DNA of 60,646 nt, taken from the NCBI GenBank assembly GCA_035495315.1, contig DATJGF010000154.1:1-60646 (forward strand), given 5' to 3'. Of this stretch, positions 15,528-23,354 are shown piece by piece. Origin of the DNA: DATJGF01 sp035495315. GTDB lineage: Bacteria > Verrucomicrobiota > Verrucomicrobiia > Limisphaerales > UBA8199. Each line of letters begins with the position of its first letter. Within the stretch, counting starts at the first letter, position 1. A program made the translations under genes and the position numbers. The notes below the pieces were generated by a model. It searched no databases. It saw nothing but the letters and a program-made list of their open reading frames with translations, and was not told the DNA's origin.

Positions 15528-18416
15528 TTACCGCTCGACAGTCATCAAGTATTCGAGCAGGTCGGCGAGGTCCTGCGAAGTCAGGCCACGCTCCAGACCG
15601 GTCGGCATCAGCGACCATGGCGGAGCATGGATCGCTCGAACGTTCAAGTTGGGGTTGACCACGCTTTCGCCTCGAGGCTGGCGCAACGTGAGCGTGGCAA
15701 AGTTTTCGTCGGTCTTGATGCCGACGAGGTTTTCGCCTTCAAACGTTTGCACAACGGAGGTCTCGTAACCTGGTTCAATTGCGGCGCTCGGTTCGAGGAT
15801 CGACGAGAGCAGTTTTTCTTTGCCTTTGACTTTTGCCGCGACGAGGCCAGGCCCAAGGTCACGTCCTGTGTTTTCAAGGCGATGGCAGTCTGTGCAACGC
15901 CCAGCAAAGATCGTACGGCCGCGTTCCGCAAAGGCCGGCAAGCGCAGCGCCTGCTTAAACTGTTCCAAAACGGCCGGACGCCTCGCGGTAAACGGGCCAA
16001 AGACTTTGGAGGCGCGTTGTCCGATTCCTGGATCCTCATAGGTGCGCAGAAAGTCCATTTGAGTGGGAGAGAAATCTGCAACAGCAATTCGTCCCTGTGC
16101 GACGGCATCGACGAGAGGCCCGACATAAACCTGGCGAGAGAGCAAGGCGGCGATCGCCTGGGTGCGCAAAGCGGGCGGGAAAAGCGACCAACGCTCCAGC
16201 AAGCTGCCAAGGACTGCTGGGTTGCCGTAGCGGACGAGAGTCGCGATGGCAGCGGCACGCAATTCGAGAGAGGGCTGTGGATTGCAGAGCGCCAGCAGCC
16301 AGTCGCTGGTCTCTGTGAAGGCAAGCGGGCTGACGCCAACCAGTCGCACGGCTTCGATTCTGACCCCGGCCGGAGTAAAGCTGTCGATCGCTGATTGGAA
16401 CGCGCCGGCATAGAATGGTTGCAGGGTAGTTTGCGGGTCGACCATGGCCAGCGAGCTGCGCGTTCTGTTCAGGCCCTCGCCCAGGGCTGCAGTTAAGCCG
16501 AACATCAATAGGCGATCGAGGGGTGTGCGACCTAGAAACTCGATTACTTGGCGGACCTCGTCCAAGTGGCCCTCAGTGCCAAGCATCAGTGCCAGCTGGC
16601 GAAGAAATTCCTGGCCGGCGGCATCGTTTCGAAACCGCACATCACCGCATAAAATAATAAATAAATTGCCGGCGCCTTCGGCGACGGAGCTGAGCACGGC
16701 GTTTCTCATCCAGGTGCTGGTGAGGTCGCGCCTCAGGATCTCGGCCAGAACAAGGGCCTTATCCGGTCGCGCGGCTTGGCCGACGGTGAACGCAAGCTGA
16801 TAACGGACGCGAATGGCGGGGTCTGCGGTTAATGCTTTCAGTTCGCCCCAGAGCGTGTTCGCGACGAAGCCATTGGTCATCAGTTTTTCTGAGAGCAGCA
16901 CACCATGTTCGCGCACGCGGGCGTCAGTATCGTGCAAGGCATGCACGATGTTGGGTTCGGTCAGGGCACCCAGCCCATCGAGGGCGTGCAAGGCGCGGAG
17001 CCGCGCGAGGGCCACTCGCGAATTGCCAAGCATATTAGTCAGGAGCGGGACGGCGCTTGCGTCGCGCCGTTCATACAACAGGCGTCCGGCGGTGTCGGTG
17101 TACCAGTCATCATTGCTGGCAAGGGCTGCGACAAGGTCGTAAATGCGGGCGTTGGCGAGTTGCGGCGGCTTGGGCTGTTTGAAATTGGTGGGGACGATTC
17201 GATAAATACGGCCGCGATCCTCGCCGTTTTGCATATCAACAATGTAGAGCGCTCCATCCGGGCCATTGATGGCCTGAACCGGTCGAAAGGAAGGATCGCT
17301 GGAGATCAGGAACTCCGTTTTAGCTTCGTCACGTGGGCGACGCGCAACTGTCTCAAGGCCGTTGTCACTCAGAAAAACGCGATGGACCAGGTGGGCGTCA
17401 GGGTCAGGAATAAAAGCGCTTCCAAAGTAATTTGTGGGGAAGGCATGGCCGAGGTAAATGACGCTGCCGCGGGCGTTGGCCAGCGAGGAGGCGACCCGAT
17501 TCGTTATCGCGTTAGATGATTGTGACGATCCGGTTGAGTTCGATGAATCTGGTTTGGAGGCGATTTGAAATACATGCTCAGTCGGGTTGGCGACGTCAAT
17601 CATGCCGGGGATTTTGCTATAAAAGGCATTACGGTCCGTGTAGCGCACTTCGTACATCGGCCGTCGCAATGGGTGGCCAAAATCAGTGACAAACCGGCGA
17701 CCCGAATCGTCGAAGGTGAGGCCAGATTGCGCCGGTCCAGTCTCCGGAGTCACTTCGAGTGTACGCGGTACAAAAGCGAAATCGCGACCGTCGATGGACA
17801 CGGGACCGCTCGGCCAATTCGAAGCGGTGAGCACGCCGCCGATCCCGGCAGTGACCCCATGAATGCGATTATCCAGGGTCCAGTTGAAATTGTTGGGCAA
17901 GAGGTCAGAATTAGGCGCGTTGGTGCTGCCGAAACCGGTGAACACGACCCGCCGCAGGTCAGCGCCACCGTCGCCTTTAGTACCGCGCAAGTACAGCAGA
18001 TCGGGGACGGCCGCGACAAATACCCCGCCGGCATAACAAGCGATTGCCGATGGAAATCTCAAGTCCTCCGCGTAAACCGTGCTGGTTTGATAAACCCCAG
18101 TGGCATCGGGATCGGTCAGCAGACGCACGCGGCCCAGGTGCGGACTCGCCTCGCCGCGGTTCGGGTAATCGCGCATCTCAGCGACAAATAGACGGCCGCT
18201 GTCGTCGAAGGCAATCGCGACTGGTGACGTTACCATGGGTTCACTCGCGATCAGCTCAATTTTGAAGCCCGGCGCGACATGAAACGGCGCCAGCCGTTCG
18301 GCGGACGTCGTAGGGCTGGCATGAACGACACGGTTGGTTTGCGGAGCACTCTCGGCTGCGGATACAGAATGGGTGCTCAGCAATCCGAACGCGACCCATG
18401 CGCTGCCGCGCAGCAT
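15528..18416 (-). CDS. PVC-type membrane-bound dehydrogenase with HEAT-like region and c-type heme domain
   Basis: From the ATG at 18416 (962 aa) the protein has a signal peptide (MLRGSAWVAFGLLSTHSVSA). An N-terminal propeller of the Pirellula/Verrucomicrobium dehydrogenase type follows (FKIELIASEPMVTSPVAIAF, DDSGRLFVAEMRDYPNRG, HAFPTNYFGSAFIPDPD, GPDGALYIVDMQNGE). An alpha-helical HEAT-like middle extends to about residue 820, and the C-terminal cytochrome domain carries one CxxCH (C841, C844, H845 in CTDCH). Such proteins are abundant in Planctomycetes and Verrucomicrobia and are thought to be periplasmic sugar or alcohol dehydrogenases passing electrons to cytochromes; the substrate is unknown. 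A start 28 codons upstream (18500) is open but less signal-like. Confidence 0.93.
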   Translation of the reverse strand: MLRGSAWVAFGLLSTHSVSAAESAPQTNRVVHASPTTSAERLAPFHVAPGFKIELIASEPMVTSPVAIAFDDSGRLFVAEMRDYPNRGEASPHLGRVRLLTDPDATGVYQTSTVYAEDLRFPSAIACYAGGVFVAAVPDLLYLRGTKGDGGADLRRVVFTGFGSTNAPNSDLLPNNFNWTLDNRIHGVTAGIGGVLTASNWPSGPVSIDGRDFAFVPRTLEVTPETGPAQSGLTFDDSGRRFVTDFGHPLRRPMYEVRYTDRNAFYSKIPGMIDVANPTEHVFQIASKPDSSNSTGSSQSSNAITNRVASSLANARGSVIYLGHAFPTNYFGSAFIPDPDAHLVHRVFLSDNGLETVARRPRDEAKTEFLISSDPSFRPVQAINGPDGALYIVDMQNGEDRGRIYRIVPTNFKQPKPPQLANARIYDLVAALASNDDWYTDTAGRLLYERRDASAVPLLTNMLGNSRVALARLRALHALDGLGALTEPNIVHALHDTDARVREHGVLLSEKLMTNGFVANTLWGELKALTADPAIRVRYQLAFTVGQAARPDKALVLAEILRRDLTSTWMRNAVLSSVAEGAGNLFIILCGDVRFRNDAAGQEFLRQLALMLGTEGHLDEVRQVIEFLGRTPLDRLLMFGLTAALGEGLNRTRSSLAMVDPQTTLQPFYAGAFQSAIDSFTPAGVRIEAVRLVGVSPLAFTETSDWLLALCNPQPSLELRAAAIATLVRYGNPAVLGSLLERWSLFPPALRTQAIAALLSRQVYVGPLVDAVAQGRIAVADFSPTQMDFLRTYEDPGIGQRASKVFGPFTARRPAVLEQFKQALRLPAFAERGRTIFAGRCTDCHRLENTGRDLGPGLVAAKVKGKEKLLSSILEPSAAIEPGYETSVVQTFEGENLVGIKTDENFATLTLRQPRGESVVNPNLNVRAIHAPPWSLMPTGLERGLTSQDLADLLEYLMTVER

Positions 18417-18913
18417 CGAGTGCCAGTGGTGCGAGGAGATGAAAACCAAATTCCTCAGAACTGGTGCCCGCGCTGCAATCCGAATTTCCATGCCTTCCAC
18501 AATCGTAAAAATTCAGTTGGCAGGAAAGGCCATTTCGAGATGCGTCGAGTCCTCCCTCTGCACCGATCAGGTTCCGGGAAACGCCCAGGGTGAGAATTCG
18601 CCGAAAGCCGATGGCTCCTGCGAGAAAATACTGAGGATCGCGACGTTGCGTCGGCCGGCGCCAAACAAGGCTGAGCGTAAGCTTTTCTATGGAAACGCGA
18701 AAGGGTGTTCAGGATCACGTAGCGGCAGGCGTCCCGCCTGACGTAGAGGGCGTCCCGCCGCCCGGATCGGCGCTGTTGATCGGGATTGGAGCAGTTTGTT
18801 TCCGCGCGCCTGTTTTTCCGCCGGGCAGGATGCCCGGCTTTACGGCCGGCGAGACGCCTGCCGCTACGGCTCGCTAGACAAGGAGCGTTTGAGGGATAGA
18901 ATAACCGATTAAC
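18417..18913. other. Repeat-rich spacer between PVC cytochrome and MOSC genes
   Basis: No gene is supported in this divergent spacer. It contains the inverted-repeat element at 18719-18867, listed separately. The remaining sequence shows no clear coding signal. Confidence 0.5.
18719..18867. repeat. 149-bp inverted-repeat element with GTAGCGGCAGGCGTC ends
   Basis: The left end GTAGCGGCAGGCGTC (18719-18733) is matched perfectly by its reverse complement at 18853-18867. The interior is GC-rich and contains further short palindromes (CCGGGCAGGATGCCCGG). It encodes nothing recognisable. A related element with arms GTAGCGCGAGGCGTCC lies at 51416-51518. Confidence 0.88.
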
Positions 18914-19474
18914 ATGATAAAGCACCGGACCGCAGAGGAACTTGAAGCTGGTTTGGACGAGATCCGCCAATCACCGAAAGATAACGGCGTGCTGGCGCTG
19001 ATCGCCCGCCGGCCCCGTTCCGAGGAACGCGAAGTCCTGCAAGAAGCCGAAATCAGCCTCAGCGATGGGGTCGTCGGCGATAATTGGAAGGTGCGTGGCA
19101 GTACGCGCACGCCGGATGGCAGCGGACATCCGGAATTGCAGCTCACCTTGATGAATGCGCGAGTCATTGCCTTGGTCGCCGGCGAGAGGGAACATTGGGC
19201 GCTGGCTGGAGACCAGTTTTATATCGATCTGGATATGAGCGCGGAGAATGTGCCTTCGGGTACGCGCCTCGAGCTCGGCACTGCGATCATCGAAGTCACT
19301 CCTCATCCTCACACCGGCTGTAAAAAATTTGCGGCGAGATTCGGGCCTGAGGCAACAAAGTTCATCAATTCCTCGGTGGGCCGTGAATTACAGTTGCGCG
19401 GGATCTGTGCCCGCGTGATAAAGCCTGGTTTGGTGCGGATGGGAGATGTGGTAAGGAAAAGCAGCGCGGGTTAG
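18914..19474 (+). CDS. MOSC-domain protein
   Basis: MOSC domains (molybdenum cofactor sulfurase C-terminal) bind sulfur or metal-sulfur groups for molybdoenzymes or handle N-hydroxylated substrates. This 186-aa protein has GVVGDNWKVRG at residues 52-62 and the conserved cysteine C136 in HPHTGCKKFAARFGPEA, followed by GICARVIKPGLVRMGD. There is no N-terminal beta-barrel domain and no ferredoxin fusion, so it is a stand-alone MOSC protein. It is the only plus-strand gene between 9 and 25 kb, flanked by an inverted-repeat element upstream and a gap with weak 7-bp phasing downstream (about 19490-19540). No molybdenum cofactor genes are nearby. Confidence 0.9.
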   Translation: MIKHRTAEELEAGLDEIRQSPKDNGVLALIARRPRSEEREVLQEAEISLSDGVVGDNWKVRGSTRTPDGSGHPELQLTLMNARVIALVAGEREHWALAGDQFYIDLDMSAENVPSGTRLELGTAIIEVTPHPHTGCKKFAARFGPEATKFINSSVGRELQLRGICARVIKPGLVRMGDVVRKSSAG

Positions 19475-19650
19475 GACGGAGGAAATCCGAGACCCCAAGG
19501 TCGAAATCTGAATTTCAGATTACTGAAACTCTGATGCACGCGAGCAAGAAAAGGGATTACGCGACTTTTAACCGCAGAGACGCGATGATCGCAGAGAAGA
19601 TAAGTCCGATTTTCTCTGCTTATCGCGTCTCTGGGTTTCATTCCCAAGCA

Positions 19651-20466
19651 TCACATTCCACCAAGCGAGCCGGTGGGCCGCGCTCGGCCGACTGGCCCAA
19701 GTAAGTGTGCCGCGCCGGCGCTCATCAAGTCGATTTCCGTGCCGGTCATGAAAAACTGGAATCCCTGTTTGGCAAAGCTTTGAATCTCCTCCGGAGTACG
19801 CGCCGGGCGTCCGAGGAATTTGTGATGGTGTTTGGCGGCGGCGGCAATTTTTGAGACAGCCTCGTCGAGGCGAGGGTCATTCTGATTTCCACGAAGGCCA
19901 AGGGAGAAGGAGAGATCACTGGTGCCGATAAACAACACGTCGAGGCCCGGGGTGGCCGCGATCTCATCGATCTGAGTCAAACCGGCAGTGTCTTCGACGA
20001 CGGCGACCACAAGCACATTTTCATCCGCAAAATCGTAATAGCCCGCAGGGGCCGGCCAGCGGAATTGAGCCAGGTCGGCGCCTGAGCCGCGCAGTCCGGC
20101 CGGCGGATAACGGCACGCTGCCACCGCCTGTCGCGCCAGCTCGGGGGTGCGTGTGAAGGGAAAAATTACACCGAGTGCGCCCGCGTCGAGGATCCGCTTG
20201 GCGCTCCAGAGTTCGTTGACCGGCGGTCGGGCCAGCGGGATAGCGGGCAAACCGCGCGTTGCCAGCACGATATTACGGAGCCCCTCCAACGAGATCGGCG
20301 AATGCTCCATTTCGATCCAGAGGAAATCGAATCCAAGGTTTGCCGCCTGGGCGGCGACTTCGACGTTGTTGACGCTGATGACAACCCCGATGACGGATTG
20401 CCCGGCATTGAGTTTTTCCTTGAGCGGATTTTTCCAATCACGCGAGGCCGACGATTGCTGTTTCAT
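19651..20466 (-). CDS. HpcH/HpaI-family aldolase (second copy)
   Basis: This 271-aa class II aldolase paralogue shares the fold of the copy at 12476-13273 but is clearly diverged. It shows VIGVVISVNN, GFDFLWIEMEHSPI with the catalytic histidine, PLARPPVNE, GALGVIFPFTRT, VVAVVEDTAG with the metal-ligand glutamate, and DVLFIGTSDLSFSLG with the metal-ligand aspartate. Its stop codon lies far from the PVC cytochrome, but its start is only 3 bases downstream of the stop of the glycosidase-like gene (20470), so the two are probably one operon. The substrate is probably a 2-keto-3-deoxy acid; this is inference from the family. Confidence 0.9.
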   Translation of the reverse strand: MKQQSSASRDWKNPLKEKLNAGQSVIGVVISVNNVEVAAQAANLGFDFLWIEMEHSPISLEGLRNIVLATRGLPAIPLARPPVNELWSAKRILDAGALGVIFPFTRTPELARQAVAACRYPPAGLRGSGADLAQFRWPAPAGYYDFADENVLVVAVVEDTAGLTQIDEIAATPGLDVLFIGTSDLSFSLGLRGNQNDPRLDEAVSKIAAAAKHHHKFLGRPARTPEEIQSFAKQGFQFFMTGTEIDLMSAGAAHLLGPVGRARPTGSLGGM

Positions 20467-20469
20467 AGA

Positions 20470-22938
20470 TTATTGAGCGGGCGAAGACGATTGCTTCAGC
20501 AGCCAGACCTCCGAGACCTGGCAGGCGCGGCCGTTACCACCGAGGCCAGACTCGCCGAACCAAGTCAGGGTCAGCTCGCCGTGCGCTGTCACGTCCGGCG
20601 GGATTTCAAATTCGAGCGTTTTAAATGGAAACGGTCTTGGGATGAACGGATGTACTTCGGTTTTATCGTTGGCAACGAGTCGAATTTTTTTCTTCGGACC
20701 ATCACCGGCGTACATTACCCGGACCTTATAATGCGCCTGCCGATCAAGCCCGGCATAATGCATCTGTAGCGGCGCGTCGTACAACGATTCGGCGTGGTCC
20801 ATCCACGATATCCGGCGCGCCCCCTCGGGCTTTTCGTCAGGTTCATCCACGACGAGGTCTTCCTCAAAATCGACGCGCGGCGATTGCATCGCGCCGGGGT
20901 CTTCGTTGAAGCCCAAGCCGCGGACGAGATGCACCTGCCGCGCGACATTGCCTAGATCATCATAAAATCCGCCGGGCCCGGGGTTGGTCCAGTTGAGGAT
21001 TTCGTCGAGCGCGCTGAGCCGTTCGGGTTCGGAACCCAGTTTTCGGATTCTGCTGAACTTTTCTCTTAGCCAGGCGTAGTTATTCAACGGATAATCAATG
21101 GTATCCAAACTGGCGCCGCGGTCCACTGCAATGGCTCGGTACTGCTCTACGCTTAACTGCATGCCGATGCTCTGGAATAGCGCCTCACCCAATTCGAAAA
21201 TGCGCGTGCGAAGATCCGGGGCCACCGTCTCCGTCCGGGCGCGTTGGAGCATCCGTTCGGCGTCGGCCATCGCGCGCAGGGTGCCGTTGTTTTTTGCGGC
21301 GCGCAGACAATCCATCGCCGCTTGTTCCAGGTCGGTTTCGTGAATAAGCCGCCGCCGAACGTAGGCATCGTAATAGGCGCGGAACAGGGCTTGTTGAAAG
21401 CGCCAGTTCTTCAGATCATCCGGCGAGGCCCGGCGTTGCATTTTTTGGAACTGTTCGAGCGTGGTCTCTACATTGGAATTAGCAAGCAATGGTCCTTGCC
21501 AATTTCGTTCCAGCGCCAGGAGTCCCTGGGCGAAATCGTCCGTGTAGGTTTCACCGATGAAGTAGCGGCTGTATTCGCGCAAAACGTTTGCCACATGCGC
21601 TTCAGGGTCCCAACCTAACGCGCTCCATACAAATTTGTTTACGTCATCGTTGCAGCCTTCCGAGTAAGAGAGAAAGCCCATCGTATAAGGTTGCGTTTTG
21701 CGAAAAATAATCGCCTCGCCTTCCGGGCGAGGATTGATGCATTCGCGCGCTTCGGTCAGCGCGTATGCAACGTCCCAGTCCGGCACCGGGTATTGACACT
21801 GTCGCGAGTGGGTGATGTCGGGATAGTGGCGGATCGGGTAATGCGCGGGGACGAGTTCACGCAGGCGTGGCAGACTGATGCGAACCTGGGGTCCAAACAC
21901 AACGCCGCTGAGCCACGTCGGGTTGTCGCGTTTCAAGATATCGAAGAACTCATCCAGCCAGGCCTGGTTGAAACTTTGCGGCGAGACCCACATTTGGGCC
22001 TTGGGATGAAAGCGGTGCAGGTTCTGAGTTTGTTTCTCCAAAAGGGCCATGAGGAATTTCGGCTCGGTATGCCCAGGGTCGCCACCGGGAACAAAGACGG
22101 CGTCGATGCGAGGCAATTGGCGAAAGACTTCGCCCCATTCCTTGAGTGCAAAGTCGACCGTAGCGAGGTTCGAGTAATCCTTGTCCATGGCGGGATACCA
22201 AATCCAGACATCGAGGCCGTAGGCATCCGCCAGGCCCGACATGCCGATCATCATTTCCATCGGCGGCCGATGAAAGTGGGGGCTGGTTGGCTCGTCGTCC
22301 GAGCGAGGCGGAATCAATTCGATCGCGTTGCAGCCGAAGATGGCCAGGTCGCGAAAATACTGTTCCCAGGTTGGCAAATCCCAGGCGTCATACGAATTGC
22401 ATTTAGGGCGGTAACCAAGTTGATGGCCACGGAGCGGATACTTGGGCGCAGTTGCGATGGCAAGAGCGTCGTCGATGTCGACACTGCCGCGTCTCATATG
22501 CAGTTCGCGAAGCAATCGGCCAATGCCGAACAGCACGCCACGGGCGTCATTGCCCAGAACGTAAACCCCGGGTTGGCTTTGCCCCGCGCGAACAATGAGG
22601 CGATAGCCCTCGGCGCCAGTGGGAGCCTTCATCTCGAGACTCCGCGCGTAAGGACCCGCAAGTTGCTTCTCTTCCGAGCCCAGGCCGACAACAATCGCGG
22701 GCACATTTGAGGTCGGCCAGGCCGCGCTTTGCTGCCAGCGAATATTTGTGCGTTTCTCGACCTCCTCGATCAGCATCGTCACCGCGCGTTTTTCCTGAGT
22801 CGATAGGCTGGACGACGTAAGGACGACAGCGTGCATCAGGTCGAGTGCGTGCGCAGGAACCCAGAGCGCAAAAACCGCGAGCTGTAGGAGACGACGTAAG
22901 GAGACTATAAACTCGGACCTTGGGTGTGGAACCTGCAC
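20470..22938 (-). CDS. Secreted glycoside hydrolase-like protein (GH20-type N domain plus barrel)
   Basis: The core begins with an alpha/beta domain like the N-terminal domain of hexosaminidases and glucuronidases (LIEEVEKRTNIRW, IVVGLGSEEK, GVYVLGNDARGVLFGIGRLL), then PKYPLRGHQLGYRP and a TIM-barrel region (IFGCNAIELIPPRSDDE, DVWIWYPAMDKDY, DAVFVPGGDPGH, WLSGVVFGPQVRISLP). A helical stretch and a C-terminal beta domain follow. The GTG at 22938 is chosen (822 aa) because it gives a signal peptide: basic RSEFIVSLRR, hydrophobic LLQLAVFALWV, then PAHA. The frame is open to a GTG at 23358 that overlaps the previous stop as GTGA, but those 140 residues are encoded by palindromic repeats. An ATG at 22836 would lose the signal peptide. 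The substrate is unknown. Confidence 0.8.
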   Translation of the reverse strand: MQVPHPRSEFIVSLRRLLQLAVFALWVPAHALDLMHAVVLTSSSLSTQEKRAVTMLIEEVEKRTNIRWQQSAAWPTSNVPAIVVGLGSEEKQLAGPYARSLEMKAPTGAEGYRLIVRAGQSQPGVYVLGNDARGVLFGIGRLLRELHMRRGSVDIDDALAIATAPKYPLRGHQLGYRPKCNSYDAWDLPTWEQYFRDLAIFGCNAIELIPPRSDDEPTSPHFHRPPMEMMIGMSGLADAYGLDVWIWYPAMDKDYSNLATVDFALKEWGEVFRQLPRIDAVFVPGGDPGHTEPKFLMALLEKQTQNLHRFHPKAQMWVSPQSFNQAWLDEFFDILKRDNPTWLSGVVFGPQVRISLPRLRELVPAHYPIRHYPDITHSRQCQYPVPDWDVAYALTEARECINPRPEGEAIIFRKTQPYTMGFLSYSEGCNDDVNKFVWSALGWDPEAHVANVLREYSRYFIGETYTDDFAQGLLALERNWQGPLLANSNVETTLEQFQKMQRRASPDDLKNWRFQQALFRAYYDAYVRRRLIHETDLEQAAMDCLRAAKNNGTLRAMADAERMLQRARTETVAPDLRTRIFELGEALFQSIGMQLSVEQYRAIAVDRGASLDTIDYPLNNYAWLREKFSRIRKLGSEPERLSALDEILNWTNPGPGGFYDDLGNVARQVHLVRGLGFNEDPGAMQSPRVDFEEDLVVDEPDEKPEGARRISWMDHAESLYDAPLQMHYAGLDRQAHYKVRVMYAGDGPKKKIRLVANDKTEVHPFIPRPFPFKTLEFEIPPDVTAHGELTLTWFGESGLGGNGRACQVSEVWLLKQSSSPAQ
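22882..22905. repeat. GTAGGAGACGACGTAAGGAG repeat inside a signal-peptide coding region
   Basis: An exact copy of the family repeat lies within the 5' end of the glycosidase-like gene. Read on the minus strand it encodes VSLRRLLQ, which makes up the basic end and first hydrophobic residues of the predicted signal peptide. Confidence 0.85.
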
Positions 22939-22949
22939 ACTCGAGTTCG

Positions 22950-23266
22950 GGGTTCTCCCTCTCCTCCTCTGGAGGAGAGGGCCGGGGAGAGAATTCCCCG
23001 AAAGGACTTCCGCGCTTTGAACCCATGAACCGCGGACGCCCGCGGGGTTCCTCTCCTTCTCCTCCCCCGGAGGAGAGGGCTGGGGAGAGGAGGCCTTTTC
23101 ACATTGCGGTTCATTGGGAGGAGGTCTATGAAGTTCCAACTCGCGCGTCGGTTGGGAGTCCGAAGGTGTTTTAGACGCATATTGGACCGGTGAACTGAAA
23201 GCGGACCCCTCACCCCGACCCTCTCCCCTTGGAAGGGGTCCCCTCAGAAGGGGAGGGGGAGAATGC
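22950..23266. repeat. Cluster of CT-rich/GGAGGAGAGGG palindromes
   Basis: At least three imperfect palindromes of the form CTCTCC-rich arm, short loop, GGAGAGGG-rich arm occur at about 22953-22998, 23048-23095 and 23206-23266. Translated on the minus strand they give low-complexity text such as PLLRGPLPRGEGRGEG, which occupies the upstream extension of the glycosidase-like frame. Related copies occur at 26528-26578 and 47163-47203. Confidence 0.85.
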
Positions 23267-23354
23267 GACACAGTCAGGGAACTCCTTGAAACGTGGGGGA
23301 TGAACACGTCCATAAAACTAGGTCTCACGCCGACCACTACATTTAGAGAGGTTT

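Noticed and set aside
15519..16394. Long plus-strand frame under the PVC cytochrome gene
   Set aside because: The minus strand carries CxxCH and heme-domain motifs in a continuous 962-residue protein. The opposite frame has no recognisable domain.
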